This document shows positions 12,172-24,204 of a stretch of 64,000 nucleotides of DNA, in pieces. Each line of letters starts with the position of its first letter. Position 1 is the stretch's first letter. Source of the stretch: Eupeodes corollae (taxonomy: Eukaryota; Arthropoda; Insecta; Diptera; Syrphidae). The position numbers and the translations under genes are program-made. Where the stretch lies: positions 191,129,174 through 191,193,173 of the forward strand of contig NC_079147.1 in assembly GCF_945859685.1 (NCBI RefSeq). Direction: 5' to 3'. The notes below the pieces were generated by a model. It ran no database searches. It saw nothing but the letters and a program-made list of their open reading frames with translations, and had not been told where the DNA came from.

Positions 12172-13102
12172 ATTTTACACAGATGGGTCAAAAACAAAAG
12201 AAGGGTGTACTCTGAACGACTGAAATTAAGTCTCTCATTCCACCTTTCAAATCATTAAAGCGTGTTCCAGGTGGAACTTTTGGCGATAAAAGAAGTCTTG
12301 TCTTGGCTCAAAGAAACCGTGATATCAACATCTGATATCCGTATTTTCTCTGATAGCCAGGCCACTATCAAATCTCTGGACTCTGTCTCTACAAACTCTA
12401 TAAGAGTCCATAACTGTCGATCATCTCTAATGGAGATGGTGCAACAATTTAATATTCACCTTTGCTGGGTGCCGGGCCATAGAGACATTCCAGGTAACTG
12501 TAAGGCAGATGAACTCGCCAGGAACGGTACAGTACTGCCCATGCTACCACGTTTGGCAAGTACTGGCATAACAATCGCTACTTGTAAATTGCTGCTAATG
12601 CAAGACGCTGTGAGGAGGGCAGGAACAAGGTGGAACAACATCACCACGTGTCAAGTCACAAAAAACATCTGGCCAACACTGGATTTAAAACGTTCAAGGT
12701 GCTTGCTCTCTCTAAGCAGATCGCATATAAGTTCGATAATAGGTGTCATAACTGGACACTGTCTAAAAGGAAAGCACGCCACGAGACTAGACGTATTCTC
12801 AAATGACTTTTGAAGAAGCTGCATGGACGAGGAAGAGGAAGAAACGGTTCTTCATCTTCTCTGCACATGCCCTGCTCTAGCTCAAAAACGCAAGAATTGC
12901 CTAGGAGAATTCTTCTTTAACGATCTGAACGATCTAAATCATATCGGTATAATCAACCTCTCACGTTTCGTAAGGGACTCAAGCTGGTTCCATTGAGCTT
13001 AGGAGGAAGCTTCAAGATTCATGTGGTATCACAATGGGGCATTAAACTGGCCTAAGTGTGTCTGTTTTAATCTTGGACAGCCACTATAACCTAACCTAAC
13101 TA
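12172..13102 (+). mobile_element. LOA-type LINE, copy 2 (3' part)
   Basis: A 5'-truncated copy of the LINE at 1.5-3.8 kb. Nucleotide similarity begins at the RNase H start (TACACAGATGGGTCAAAA near 12178) and runs through the zinc knuckle near 12815-12880 and a 3' UTR. It ends at a short CCTAACCTAAC tail at 13090-13100. A jockey relic in the opposite strand begins immediately after. It has fewer breaks than copy 1. Confidence 0.87.
12262..12813 (+). pseudogene. LOA RNase H remnant
   Basis: A 183-residue open stretch holds most of the RNase H domain: LLAIKEVLSWLKE (catalytic Glu), IFSDSQATIKSL (Asp) and CWVPGHRDIPGNCKADELA (His and Asp). It continues into the downstream linker with WNNITTCQV. 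The first Asp (FYTDGSK) lies upstream in another frame, and the C-terminal cysteine knuckle is reached only after a frameshift near 12810. The domain normally helps remove the RNA template after first-strand synthesis. Confidence 0.85.
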
Positions 13103-13600
13103 CTACTCATATTATTAAAGGTGAGGTTAAATAGAAGAGGGCCAAAGTGGCTACCTTGTGGTACGCCAGAGGTAGCAAAAAAATGTAGAAGTGAAAGCAT
13201 CTAAAAAGCTTTCAACATATGAAAAAATCTATTGCCACAAAACTGGTTCAAAGCCAAGAGAAGAAACCTTAAAGTCTTTGGTATATTTCTTCAAAGTCAT
13301 TGCTTTCTTTTTCAAGCTCTGAAAGTGTTAAGGAGACATGAATTCCACAAGGTTGCTAGTTGTAGACTTGAAATTCTGAGAATAATGTTGTTTAGTGGAA
13401 ATAGTGGATTTGCAATGAAAACTGAAAATACGAGTATCCAAGATACATTCAAATAATTTTGGAATATTGGACAGTTCAGCAATTTGACGATAATTTATAA
13501 TACTTTCTTAAGGTTCTTTTTGTTAACTGGAATAAAAAAAGGCGGTTTTCGGACACATGTGAAAATTTCTACAGAGTTCATGGACAAACTCTTGTATTTA
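13103..13600 (-). mobile_element. Jockey-type LINE RT fragment
   Basis: On the minus strand, from right to left: FIPVNKKNL, NYRQIAELSNIPKLFECIL, FHCKSTIS, TSNLVEF, then after a gap TSGVPQGSHFGPLLFNL near 13115-13180. These are consecutive RT blocks, with the segment around the FSKAFD block lost. The catalytic box is missing. It directly abuts the LOA 3' tail, so one of the two inserted beside or into the other. Confidence 0.8.
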
Positions 13601-15200
13601 AAGAATTTCCTTGCAATATATTTTATTCTGTAACGCTCTTGGTTAATTGCATTTTGTGGCAGTCACATTCACTTCCATTTTTATTAGTTTACTTTTTTAT
13701 TCTGACCTTAAATAAAAGCTTTGAATTGATTTTGTTTTTATTTGAAATAGGTTTTGAAATTCTTAATGTGAAAAAATAAGTAGATAAATCAATTTTATTC
13801 AAAAAACAATATTCTCACAAGACTATATCTTTTATATTCCATCGGTTTTATTTCACATCGAATTCAAGTCTTCATAGCTGAATATTCAGAACAGAAATTG
13901 CCATTTTGATGGGGGTATTTTTTTTTGTTTTAACACTTCAGAGCAGCGAAATTTGCTAGTCCAACTTTTATAAATAAAAGAAAAACAAAAAACAAGTAAT
14001 CGCAAGTGCATAAATGGAAACAATTCTGCTAAAGCACTAAACAAAAACACAAAAGCCAAATTGTGTCAAGCGGAAAATAAAAGTACTAAAGCGTAGTAAG
14101 ATCAATGAAAAATATTTTATACCTCCCATTGAAAGATTTTGTAAAAAAACAAAAACAAAAAAACAAAATAACAAAAGAAAATCGCTGATATTGTGTACAA
14201 GGCATTTTTATGCGATGTTCTGATGCACCATCAAAAAAATCTTCATAAAGTTCCGGAAAAAGAAATAAGTAAAAATTACCCACAAAAATGTCCTTCAGAG
14301 TATCATAATACTTACTCGTAAATGGTTTTTCGAGTTCCTTATAAATACACGTCATATAGAGTGTCGAAATGTATATACAGTATACTAACACTCAAAGGAC
14401 TTTCTTTATAAAATATAAATGTACCCACTTTATGAACCTTTAAATCTCGATTGCAAAATTACTCTTAGCCCCTGTTCTTTAAGAGAGAACGAGAGCAATT
14501 TGGTGTCTAGAATAAAATAAAAAAACAGACACTTAGAACTCTAATTTTTTTTGAAATTGATATTCCGGACAAACAGTTTAACATTTATTTTTTTATTCGT
14601 CCTTTTTTATACCGCATTCTAATGGCTCATTTTGGTTAGTGAGGTGAGTAGGTTTATGTATTTTCCTACCAAAACCATCTTACTAATGACAGCCCAAAGC
14701 TAAACATTTGTCAAGTAAACCGACCCAAAGCAAACAAATATAAGCACACTCAGGATATATCCATCGAGTGATAGAGAAAGAGGGTCAGAGGAAGAAAGAG
14801 AGAGAGAGAAATACAAAATTTGCAATTACATCCTTGAAATGAAGAAAAACTATAAAGATGACCAAACAAACAACCGAGAAAAAAAGCATACCTTGAAAGT
14901 CCAACCAACAAACCTCCTGTGAATATATTCAACTGTTGGGTGATAGAGCAACTCACCACCTGTCATAGTGATTAAAATGATGTCCAAGCACCAAGAGGAT
15001 CTCACCCATCCTTCACCCTCATTCCCAAAAGCACACCATCAGGGCATAGAGCCGCACAAGACAAAGATATTTTGTTCTGTGAAAACATCTATTTCAAAAA
15101 CCATCCATTAAAATGCTAAACGAGCTCCAATTACTCGTTACATCAGAAGAGAGAGAGCAAACAGGTAAAAAAAAAACAGAAACAAAAAATTAAACTACCT
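13601..15200. other. Gene-free interval
   Basis: AT-rich, no supported gene. Contains an A-rich stretch near 14140-14180 and a purine-rich GA tract near 14770-14810. Confidence 0.5.
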
Positions 15201-15208
15201 CATTCCTC

Positions 15209-15510
15209 TATAAAAAGGTGGTGCAATTTTGGGAGGCTTTGGAGCTATGGTCTAAGGTATGTCATCACTTAGTTGACAGGACTCTCTACAGACGACCGAC
15301 ATAGAACAGAGACAAATTGTGTAATATTGGAAAGTTTTCATAGCGCGCGAGCAATGATGCTGGACAAGGATATGATGGTCATACGAGTGGCGGTAACACA
15401 ACCAACCAACGCAGCGATAGGACGAGGGACAAAGCTTTGTGTAGCCGTCGTCGTCGTCATCGTTGTTATCGCTTCGTGCGAAACATCAAAACCAACAAAA
15501 ATATAAAAAA
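15209..15510 (+). promoter_or_regulatory. Possible promoter/CpG-rich patch
   Basis: A TATAAAAAGG motif at 15209-15218 is followed by about 300 bp visibly richer in C, G and CpG than the surroundings (for example AGCGCGCGAG near 15340 and a run of GTC/CGT triplets near 15448-15465). A 77-codon open frame lies inside, but its hydrophobic valine run comes from the triplet repeat and I do not recognise a protein. It may be a host 5' region. Inference only. Confidence 0.25.
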
Positions 15511-15798
15511 CAAAAACAACAACATGAAATTTAAGTGGAAAAGTTGTGTTATACCTTAAATTTGATTAAAATAATTTTTTCTTGTTCTACAATGCACCTG
15601 GGTATCCTTTCAAAAATGTATCATCATTTCTATAAGGGTTCGAGTTTCATGCATATAGCATATAGCTAGACAGATATAAGCCCATATTTGTTACGGTACG
15701 TCAATCTTTTAATGTGGACAACGGCCAGAAAAGATACATGATGTGTTGTTTTTTATGTCTATGATTAATGTGTTTTGTATGACGATGGCATATAGAAC

Positions 15799-15820
15799 GG
15801 GGGGAGGGGGGGGGGGGGGG
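15799..15820 (+). repeat. G-homopolymer tract
   Basis: Six G, one A, then fifteen G, in otherwise AT-rich DNA. It could fold as a G-quadruplex on this strand or i-motif on the other. Such runs are also prone to assembly length error. Confidence 0.9.
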
Positions 15821-16495
15821 TTGAGCAGGGATGGCAAGAGACTTTGTTTCTTCTGCCTCGAAACATTTATATAAAATTATTAATGTTTTTTCTATACAAA
15901 GTCAGTGGTGGATTTACATGTAAACCTTTAAAAAACCTTCAAAGTTTGAAAAATGACGCAGATTTCATTTGTTCGCCTGATATTCTAACTAAATTATGGG
16001 AAAAAGGATTTTGTATTCCTCAAGACCTAGAAATTTGAAAATGATAGTGTCATTTTTAAATAGCTTCAAGGGAAAAAGTTAAAGGATACGGAAGTAGCGA
16101 ATTGCGATCATCACCATAGTTGTTGTAAAATTGCAAAATGCAAATTCTGACAGCAACATTTTTACCATTTTTGTGGTGAATTTTTGCAATTTTAAATTTT
16201 TAATACCTGTTTAAAGGATTATTTTTCCATTTGTAATAAAAGTGTAGTTTTTTGTATTCGAAATACTTAAATATGACGGTTTTAAACAGCTTAAATAGCG
16301 GACTATTGGAGAACTCTTAATTATTGAATTGAATAGTATAGTTGCATTCCGGAAAAAACTGATTTATGATTAATTTGTTTATATTCCTTGATCTTTTTGC
16401 TGTTTGTTTATATTGAATAGTTGCTGTTCATAGCAGAAAAAGCTTGCTGTTTTTATTATATTATTCCATTCACAAAATGTTGTTATTTTTAACAT

Positions 16496-17757
16496 CCCAT
16501 AGAAAGTTATTGTAATGGGTTCGATTTGTCAAATTGAAAATTTTGAAATTTTTCGACGTTTCAAGGTCCCTAGAGTTGAAATAACCCTAAATATCCTACG
16601 AACCAAAAACGCTACAGTCGATCCATTTAACGGTTTTTTTAATCAAAAAAACTGAAAAGAAATGTCTCGTCTACAAAATTTTACGACTAAAATATAATTT
16701 CATTTCCAAAACAATTTTGAGCAACGAAGAATAATGTTTTTGACATCTGATCAAATTTTGAGAAAAATCGAATTGACAATTTTTTTATAAAAAATAAAAA
16801 TGTAAAAAAAAACATTACTCAAAGTTGGTAGAAATTGAATATCGATTCAAACTTGAAAATTAGGCTTCAAACTTATTTTATCTTGTAAGAAATATTGTTT
16901 TCAACATTCTGAAAAATATTGAAAAAAATCGAATTGACAGTTTTTTAAAAAAATAAAAACCTAAAAAAAATTAATAAAAGTTGGTAAAAATTGATTTTCA
17001 ACTCAAATATCTTTTCAAAACTTTGAGATATTGACTTTAATTTACTTTTATCTTTCAAAAAAAATTGTTGTAAATATTCAGTAAAATTTTGAAAAAAATC
17101 GAATTGACAAAAAATTAAAAACCGAAAAATTATTAACAAAAGTTGGTAAACAATGATTTTCGACTCCAATATCTTTCAAAAAATTTGAGAAAATAGCTTT
17201 TAACTAATTTTTACTTATAAGAAATATTGTTTTCAACATTAGGACAAATTTTGAGAAAAATCGAATTCACAGTTTTCTTACAAAAAATAAAAACATAAAA
17301 AAAATGTATAACAGTTGGTAAAAATTGATTTTCGACTCAAATATCTTTTCAAAAATTGTAGATATTGAGTTTTAACTACTTTCATCTTTCAAAAACTATT
17401 GTTGTTAATATTCTATACAATTTTGAAAAAAATCGAATTGAAAGTTTTTTTACAAAAAATAAAAACAAAAAAAAAAGACAATACTAAAACTTAGTAAAAA
17501 TTTATTTTCGACTCAAATAGCTTTTCAAAAATTAAAAATTAAAAATATTGGCTTCAAACTTATTTTATTTCACAGAAAATATTGTTTTCGATATTCATTA
17601 ATTTTTATATAAAAATCCAACAGTCCTCTTTTTTATAAAAAAATAAAATCTACAAAAAATTGTACGAAATTTGGTAAAAATTGATACGAGTACATATAGA
17701 CAAGCTTTTAAGCAAGACTAAGTTATCAGTTTGGGTCGCATTCCAGCCTCTTTTTTT
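16496..17757 (+). repeat. Family H repeat, copy B
   Basis: Starts with CCCATAGAAAGTTATTGTAA and ends with a hairpin (TGGG 17732-17735, loop TCGCAT, TCCA 17742-17745) plus GCCTC and a T-run. Inside are five tandem units starting near 16761, 16921, 17091, 17253 and 17425 (spacing about 160-172 bp), each carrying a version of AAAAATCGAATTGACAG and AAAGTTGGTAAAAATTGA. About 200 bp of the 5' leader seen in copy D is deleted. No coding potential. Family unknown to me; a Helentron-associated non-autonomous element is the best structural match. Confidence 0.8.
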
Positions 17758-17829
17758 ATTTCTAGCTAAATGATCCGCTAAAGAAAAGAATTATCTTGTG
17801 ATCTTTCCATACGATTTGTGCTAACTAAT

Positions 17830-18530
17830 TTAGTTGGCGGATTTCTGGCGTTGCAGGCCAGTCCGCCAACACTCTAGACTTGTTTCTTACCTCCGATCCT
17901 AATAAGTTTGCAATCAGCGCATTATCCTCTTTAGCCACATCAGACCATTTTGTCACTGTTTGGCAATATGAAAAAGCAAAGTGGGACTGTCCAACGATTT
18001 CTTAAAGATGTGTATTGGTCACTATGTTTTCTGAACAGTCACGTGGATTCCAGAGCAGATATGATTACAAACTTAGTTCTTTGTGGAATGAGAAATTTCA
18101 TCACGAATAGGGTAAAATCTTTCAAATCCGATGAAAAATTTGTTTTATGATTCGAGGTAATTAGGATCAAAGACGTAAGTTTTCGGATATACAAAACTAA
18201 TCCCACAGTGGAAAACATCTTGTCTTAAACTTCTAGCGAACTTAATTGTACTTAAAGTACCCTCAGGTTTTTAAATTCGTTTTTAGATATAAGGTCATTA
18301 AATGCTGATCTTATAGCAGCAATGTCCAATGTGGAATTAAAAACCGTGTAGAATTTAATGCTTCAAAAACTTAATGCTAAGCGTAATCCTCCCCAAACGC
18401 TATTATCCATGGTTGGAACTTGCTTTGAAGAGACTGAATAGCTTTAAGTTTTAGATATTACACTTCCGAATTTCAGAAAGTAGTCAGCTTATAGCAAGCT
18501 TCAAACTACGATCAGAGGCTCATCATAAGT
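17830..18530 (+). mobile_element. LINE A, 5' segment (endonuclease end and RT end)
   Basis: Plus-strand LINE. The endonuclease C-terminus reads NTLDLFLTSDPNKFAISAL then LATSDHFVTVW (catalytic SDH), near 17868-17970. A linker follows, and after a deletion of the RT core comes the post-palm segment NRVEFNASKT at 18342-18371 and MVGTCFEETE-like residues. The element then breaks off and continues at 21356, because the minus-strand jockey element has inserted. Likely CR1/jockey-superclade; the exact clade is uncertain. Confidence 0.75.
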
Positions 18531-18539
18531 GCATGTGTT

Positions 18540-21350
18540 AGTTGTTGATAATTAACATTTAACATGAATTAATACAGAGCAACAAAAGATAAAATAAAGA
18601 CTTTTACGATGGAGCACTGGTTCTAAGCAATGATTTTATTCCCACTTTATTTAAATTTAAATCTTTCGATGAACAGTTTAAATTATATAAAATGCTCATT
18701 CGATTTTAAGCCTCATTTCTCCCATAGTAAGTTCTAGTGGAAGAACGTATGTGATAAGTTCCGTAACGGTAATTCAAATGTACACAAGATAGTAAATAAG
18801 GTGCATCAATTTCAATGTTTATGAGTTGATGAAGAAATATTAAATCATTATTAACCCGCCTTTGATGGAGAGATTACAATTGAAGAAGCTAAATACGATG
18901 TTCATAGGGAGGCAGATGATAAGGATCTTTCCAAGGAAGACCCTTTAGGGCAAAACGAATGAAATTAAGTTAAATTGATTAAATACGTTTTCTATAAATT
19001 TCGTAATAAGGAGTCCATACTTGAGATATTTAAGATAAGGACGAACATGGCAATTGTACAAAGAAAAAGTAACACATGGATCATTGAACTCCTTTGCCCA
19101 GCGTTTTTAGAACCAAGCATAGAACTTGCGTTATTGACAATAAAATTAATGTGATGTGTAAACTCTAAGTTGCTGAGTTTTTGCTGCGATATACAGTAGT
19201 CAAATACGTTACTGATTAGTTTTTTAGTAAAAGATCCAAGCTAAGAAAAACCGTGGAAAACCAAGAGCTTTGAGTTCAAATAAAATAATTCCTTGGCTAA
19301 GTTGATCAAAAGCTTTAGAAAAGTCAATGTATACACAATCAACTTCATAATCTTGTTCTAAAGCATTTGAACATATGATTGAGAATGTGAGGAGATTAGT
19401 AACGGTTGATCTTTCGCAAATGAGATTTTACTAAAAAATGCTACACTTTCACAAAAAACTTGTTCAAACAATTTAGGAATTCAAGAAAGCTTTGCAATGG
19501 GTGTGTAGTTTGTTATATCCGCCTTGTTACCTTTCTTGGAAATTGATTTTAGAAATGACTTTTTCCATATACTGGGAAATTTGCCTGTTTTTAGAGAAAG
19601 TTTGAATAAGAACGAAAGGGGTTCAACTAAAGCATTAGTACACTTTTTAAATACTATCGGGGGAATACCATAGGGATCGGCTGAGCAGTCATCATTCAAT
19701 GCAGACAAAAGATCAAGGACCGTACTATGACTACAGCTAGTTTGCGAAAATGAGTAAAGATTATGAAAATATACTTCATCAACTTCTTGAGGGCTATTAA
19801 CAACTGACTCCATGTAAATTTGTTGCGAAAGCGTGACAGATATCAACAGTTTTATCTAACGAAAGGTTCTTGTAAGTGAAGTTAACTGGAAAGCAATCGG
19901 ATTTTTTCTTTAAGTTTACAAGTTTCCAAAATTTTTATAATTCTCTTTCAAAGAGGAGAGACTTAAATTCATTAAAGAATTCAACATAAGCAGAAAAGTT
20001 GATTGGAGACAGAGTTTTGAGATAAGTTTTCTATGTCATTTTTTTTGTTTCGAAGTAAACTCAATTTTTTCGTGTACCAAGAGGGGTTAAAGTTAATACA
20101 TATTTCTTGATTTCTTAAAAGGTAGATTCTTTCTTAACAATTATTAAGGATCTTTTAAAAAAATTGAAACTGCTTCGTCAATATAAGAAAATGCTAAAGT
20201 ATCAGCAATTCCAGCAATGGTTAAATCTTCAGACAACAACTGGAAATTAGCTCTTCTAAAGTCAAAATTATATAAACAATCAAAGGAATTACTGCGTTCA
20301 GTAAGGTGAATACTTAATTCAAGAAAAATGTCCAAAGCTGGGTGATATTTATCAATATTAGTAATTTCTGATCTAGATTCTAGAACAAGAGTACCTACTA
20401 ATAGCATCAAAGAAAATACTAAATCGTGAATTCGATTCTTAAGAAGGATTTTATCGAGAAAAGATAGTTCCTATTGTGAAGAAGAGAGAGGCTTCAAGGC
20501 AAGATTCGTCTTCCGATGGAATCCAGTCAATTTGTGGTAAATTAAAATCACCTAGGAGTAAAATATTGGTGTCAGCGCAGGACAAACTAATAACAAAGTC
20601 TTATGCTAATTAGAGGTCGCTATAAACAGACTCTAAACTTTTTGGAGCAATATAAACGTTTAAAATGAAAAAAGTCCAAAAAAAACAGTTCAATTGATAA
20701 TTCAAATGAAAAATATACAGAAGAAGAGAAAAATGTATTTTTTACCGCTATGAGAACACCTCTAACTAAATGCTTTGCATTACCAACGTAACGATCATTT
20801 CTGTAAACTTAGAACTCTTGGCTGAAAAGTTCTGTGTCAGAAAAGCTTGAATTTAGCCAAGTTTTTGTCAAAACGAATACGTCATGTGGAAATGATTGGG
20901 AGTTGAGAAAAATGTCAGCAGTCTTACTTCGAAGTCCCTTTACGTTTCGGTAGAAGAGGGCAATCCTGTTGAGTTTTTTGGCTTGGTTTTCAAAGAAACA
21001 CCTCGTTTTTGTCTGTGTGTAAATTCTTTGACTAAAGTCTCGGCAGGTCATATATTTCTATTGCAAATTGAATCGAAAACGTGGGATTCGTTGCTAAAAA
21101 AAGAAACAAAGCTATTTGGTTTATTGATCTTAGTACATCTAATGGATGAGCTACAAGGTATGCTTTTGGTAGAAACTAAGTGAGAAGTTATATTTTCTGG
21201 CGTTGTTAGTGGGTCTAGACGAGATATTAAAAATATTTTTGGTTTCAATACAGCTTTCATATATGGATGGAATTGTTTATTTCTATTCCAGTAACTAAGT
21301 CGCTAATGGAAGCTGAATTTAATGTGAATCAAATACCATTTTATTTTTAT
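18540..21350 (-). mobile_element. Jockey-type LINE, long copy 1
   Basis: The longest LINE in the window, about 2.8 kb on the minus strand, inserted within LINE A. From its 5' side: an ORF1-end-like or linker stretch (21048-21260), an endonuclease start LFYRNVKGLRSKTADIFLNS (near 20930), WLNSSFSDTELF, the RT finger region with GIPPIVFKKC and NYTPIAKLS (19481-19846), FIDFSKAFDQ near 19310-19340, and the post-RT region with AKEFNDP and SLYNCHVRPYLKYL near 19020-19090. Many frame breaks occur. A second copy lies at 58.9-62.6 kb. Confidence 0.87.
19481..21051 (-). pseudogene. Jockey ORF2 remnant (endonuclease and RT start)
   Basis: Three open pieces (20809-21051, 20144-20410, 19481-19846) fall in the order expected for an APE-type endonuclease followed by RT. 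The first has the N-terminal endonuclease block (RNVKGLRSK) and the ETWL-like KTWLNSSF. The second is the linker after the endonuclease. The third has the RT N-terminal blocks, with WKKSFLKSISKKGNK in place of the usual ...VPIFKKG. The gene is broken by stops and shifts between and after these pieces. Confidence 0.8.
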
Positions 21351-21355
21351 CTTTA

Positions 21356-21815
21356 GGTTTTCTCCGACGAGGAAAGACATATTTTACCCCTTCTTATCTG
21401 GCTATAATTTTCAAAGCTTTTATTCATTCAAAACTCGATTATAATTGGCTGGTGCTCCAGTAACGTATTTGGGTCTTTTGGATAGAATTAAAAAAAAAAG
21501 GAATTTGAAAATAATAGGCGGTCGTTTTATTACTGAGACTTCAGCAAGATTTCATACCTTTCATTATTAGCCTATTGTATTCCTCCCCTCAACAAAATTC
21601 AACCATAATACCCGTACTTCTAGTAATGATCATTAGTTAACCTGACCTACTGTAAAGTTAAGGGATTCTTTCTTTGTCGCACTTCACGAATGTGGAACAC
21701 TTTACCAGGCTAAATAATAAGCACTCCTTTCAATGTGCAAACATTCAAAACAAATGTGCATCGGTATCTCCTTTCTAATTCTATCCTCCAATCCTAATTG
21801 CTTGCACTATGTCTA
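21356..21815 (+). mobile_element. LINE A, 3' segment
   Basis: Plus-strand frame GFLRRGKTYFTPSYLAIIFK followed by AFIHSKLDYNW starts exactly where the jockey element ends. After further breaks, a DSFFVALHECGTLY-like block and HSKQMCIGISFL (the 'RTSRMWNTLP...FKTNVHRYLLS' region typical of this LINE type) reach about 21770. It completes the segment interrupted at 18.53 kb. Confidence 0.78.
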
Positions 21816-21905
21816 ATCATTACAAGGGTATTTATAACCCCTTGAGAAGTATCGAAAGAGTTGTCAAGTGTGCATATGAGATGAAGAATTGAGAAATTAT
21901 GGATT

Positions 21906-22216
21906 CAAATCAAATGGGGTGGCGCAACAGTCCGTTGTGAACCAGGGCCTAGTGACTTACAACTCTCAACCATTCCTGTGTGCGAGTACTGTTGTCAGGA
22001 ATGGAAGGGACCTACAGTTTTATGCCGAATCCGAACGGCTAGTTTGAGAAAGCACTTTTTCATGACAAGAATTACTCTTGAAGGATTTGTCAATTCCTCG
22101 CAAGAGGCAGTACCCGCGAAAATTATTTTTTAAATTAAGGTGGCACAGGCAGGGATTGAACCCAAGACCCCTTGCATGACAGTCCAACGCACTTACCATC
22201 ATGCCACGGGTACTAC
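21906..22216 (-). mobile_element. tRNA-derived SINE, copy 2
   Basis: A 311-bp full-length copy, nearly identical to copy 1, with a tRNA-like head at the right end. Perfect 13-bp target duplications GAAATTATGGATT flank it at 21893-21905 and 22217-22229. The low divergence from copy 1 points to fairly recent activity of the family. Confidence 0.93.
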
Positions 22217-22229
22217 GAAATTATGGATT

Positions 22230-23980
22230 ATTAACCATAAATTTATCAGTTAACTGTGTGTTAAGTTTGAATATTAATTATTATTTTTAATTTTTCAACC
22301 AGACGGGGGGCCAAACACCCCAAAAGATTAATTATGGAAAGATAGGCCTCATTGTACTTAAATCATGTCTATTTTATTAAAAATTAACTTTTTCAATTTT
22401 GTATTTTTTTATTTTAACATACTTAATGTGAATGGGGTGGGGGTATTTCGTTTTCCCTTGGGTTTGAAAGTGGTTCAAAAATCAAAATGATTTAAGTCTT
22501 GTACAAAAAGTGCAAAAAAGTGTACAAATATATGCAGATAAGCATTCACGGTATTAGGGGAGGGGTTGAACATTTTTTAAATTGTGCCCCAGAGGTCATT
22601 CGACAATATTTTCTATATATTCATCAGGTCCCACCGGCCTATTTATCTTCTATCACTTTAAATCCTACCCTGATAACAATTTTATAGAACAAAATTGGAA
22701 AACGTAAAAAAAATTCTGTTCTGTGTGAAGAGAGAAAATGATGCCGTCATTGCCTTTGAGGCCTTTGAGGCGTTTGAATTGTATTTTTATTTTTATTTGC
22801 TTTGTATTGTATTGTTTTGTACATTGTACCACCTCTCACCCCATTCCCAACATTTTAAGCCTAATAAGAAAGTTATACAATATATATATATAAATTGATG
22901 CAGGTGACAAAGTGACATTTTCATTGTCGATTATGTGTGACCCGTATAATATTTTGTCGTCGTTGTTGCTGTCGTCGTCGTCGTCAGGGACACACATTGA
23001 AGTTTTTCTTTTGATATAATTGGCTTGAGGGCAGGAAAATTGTTTAGGGATATGTATGTACCTTTGTGTGTAGGTGTGAAGATGTATAAAATTATAGGTA
23101 CCAGAATAAAATTGAGTTTTTCATTTTTATTTTATTTTTTTTATATTTCAAAGTGACTGATTGGTAATAGGAAAACATGTGAGACATTTATTTTTATTAT
23201 ATTGGTTTGGAAGTTTTGTTTTGTTCTTGGAATTGGAAATCAATTTGTTTAACTGGTTTTCAAAATGTCACTCAATTTAACAAAGTATAGTGTCAGAAAA
23301 ACCTCAATTTATGGAAAAGATTGATTTCTTTGAAGGTAAAAAAAAGTTGGCATTAACCTTAAAATCGAGTCAATTAAGAACTGAAATTTGATAGAAGTAT
23401 GAAGAACAGGATTATTCTTTTAAAAAGTCTGATTAATATCGGTCAAGAGGCACAAAAAGCCTTTCAATGAAGTTCTCAAAAGTGCAGTAGAGTGAGGATT
23501 GTTTAAATGATTTTAACTTGATACTAAAGAAATGAAATATGTAACTTTAAAATAAAATTTTATTTCAACGCATTGAAAAATCAAACCCTAATGCCTTAAG
23601 CCTTTTTTATAAATCGGCAGAACAAACAAAACGAATAAAAAATAATTTTTTTTAGAAGTTGTCACAAAAAGAAAGTAATATTAGATTACAACTTAAAATA
23701 AGAAGATAGTAACAGGATGTAAGTAATATTTAATAAATAAAAAAATGAAATTAATAAAATACTGGGATACAATCGCCACTGATAACTTTCTATTTGTGCC
23801 CTCCTGTTGATATTTTTAGGAGTTCAACGAAATATTAAAAATTGTTCCCAAAAACTATAATCGAAAAGGCATTTATTGGTTTTTTCTTAAAATGTAACTT
23901 AAGTTAAAAACAATATTTTCATATGAAGAAATAAGCTTAATTTCGAAATCTGCTATTTAGTCGAAACAAATTGTGTAAAG
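22230..23980. other. Gene-free interval with GTC triplet repeat
   Basis: AT-rich, no supported gene. A GTC/GTT triplet run lies at 22956-22985 and a G-run at 22304-22311. Confidence 0.5.
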
Positions 23981-23984
23981 CCTT

Positions 23985-24110
23985 GTATAGAGTTGTATAT
24001 TTCTTATAGAAAAATGTCAATTGGATTTTTCTTAGTATTCGAGTCGTAAATCAAATTTTACCAACATTTAATTATATTTTTAGATTTTCATTTAAAAAAA
24101 TGCTTTGCTT
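23985..24110 (-). repeat. Family H fragment, inverted
   Basis: The reverse complement gives a TTGGTAAAATTTGATTTACG stretch then GACTCGAATACTAAGAAAAATC and CAATTGACA. This is the core of the family H tandem unit in the opposite orientation. Only about one unit. Confidence 0.55.
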
Positions 24111-24204
24111 TTGGAAAAAAAATTAGCGAGACTTTCAAAAAATTTCAAATTTTGGGTGGATTGATTGAATCTTTATTTGAGAGCCCCCCATGGTTTTCAG
24201 CTTG

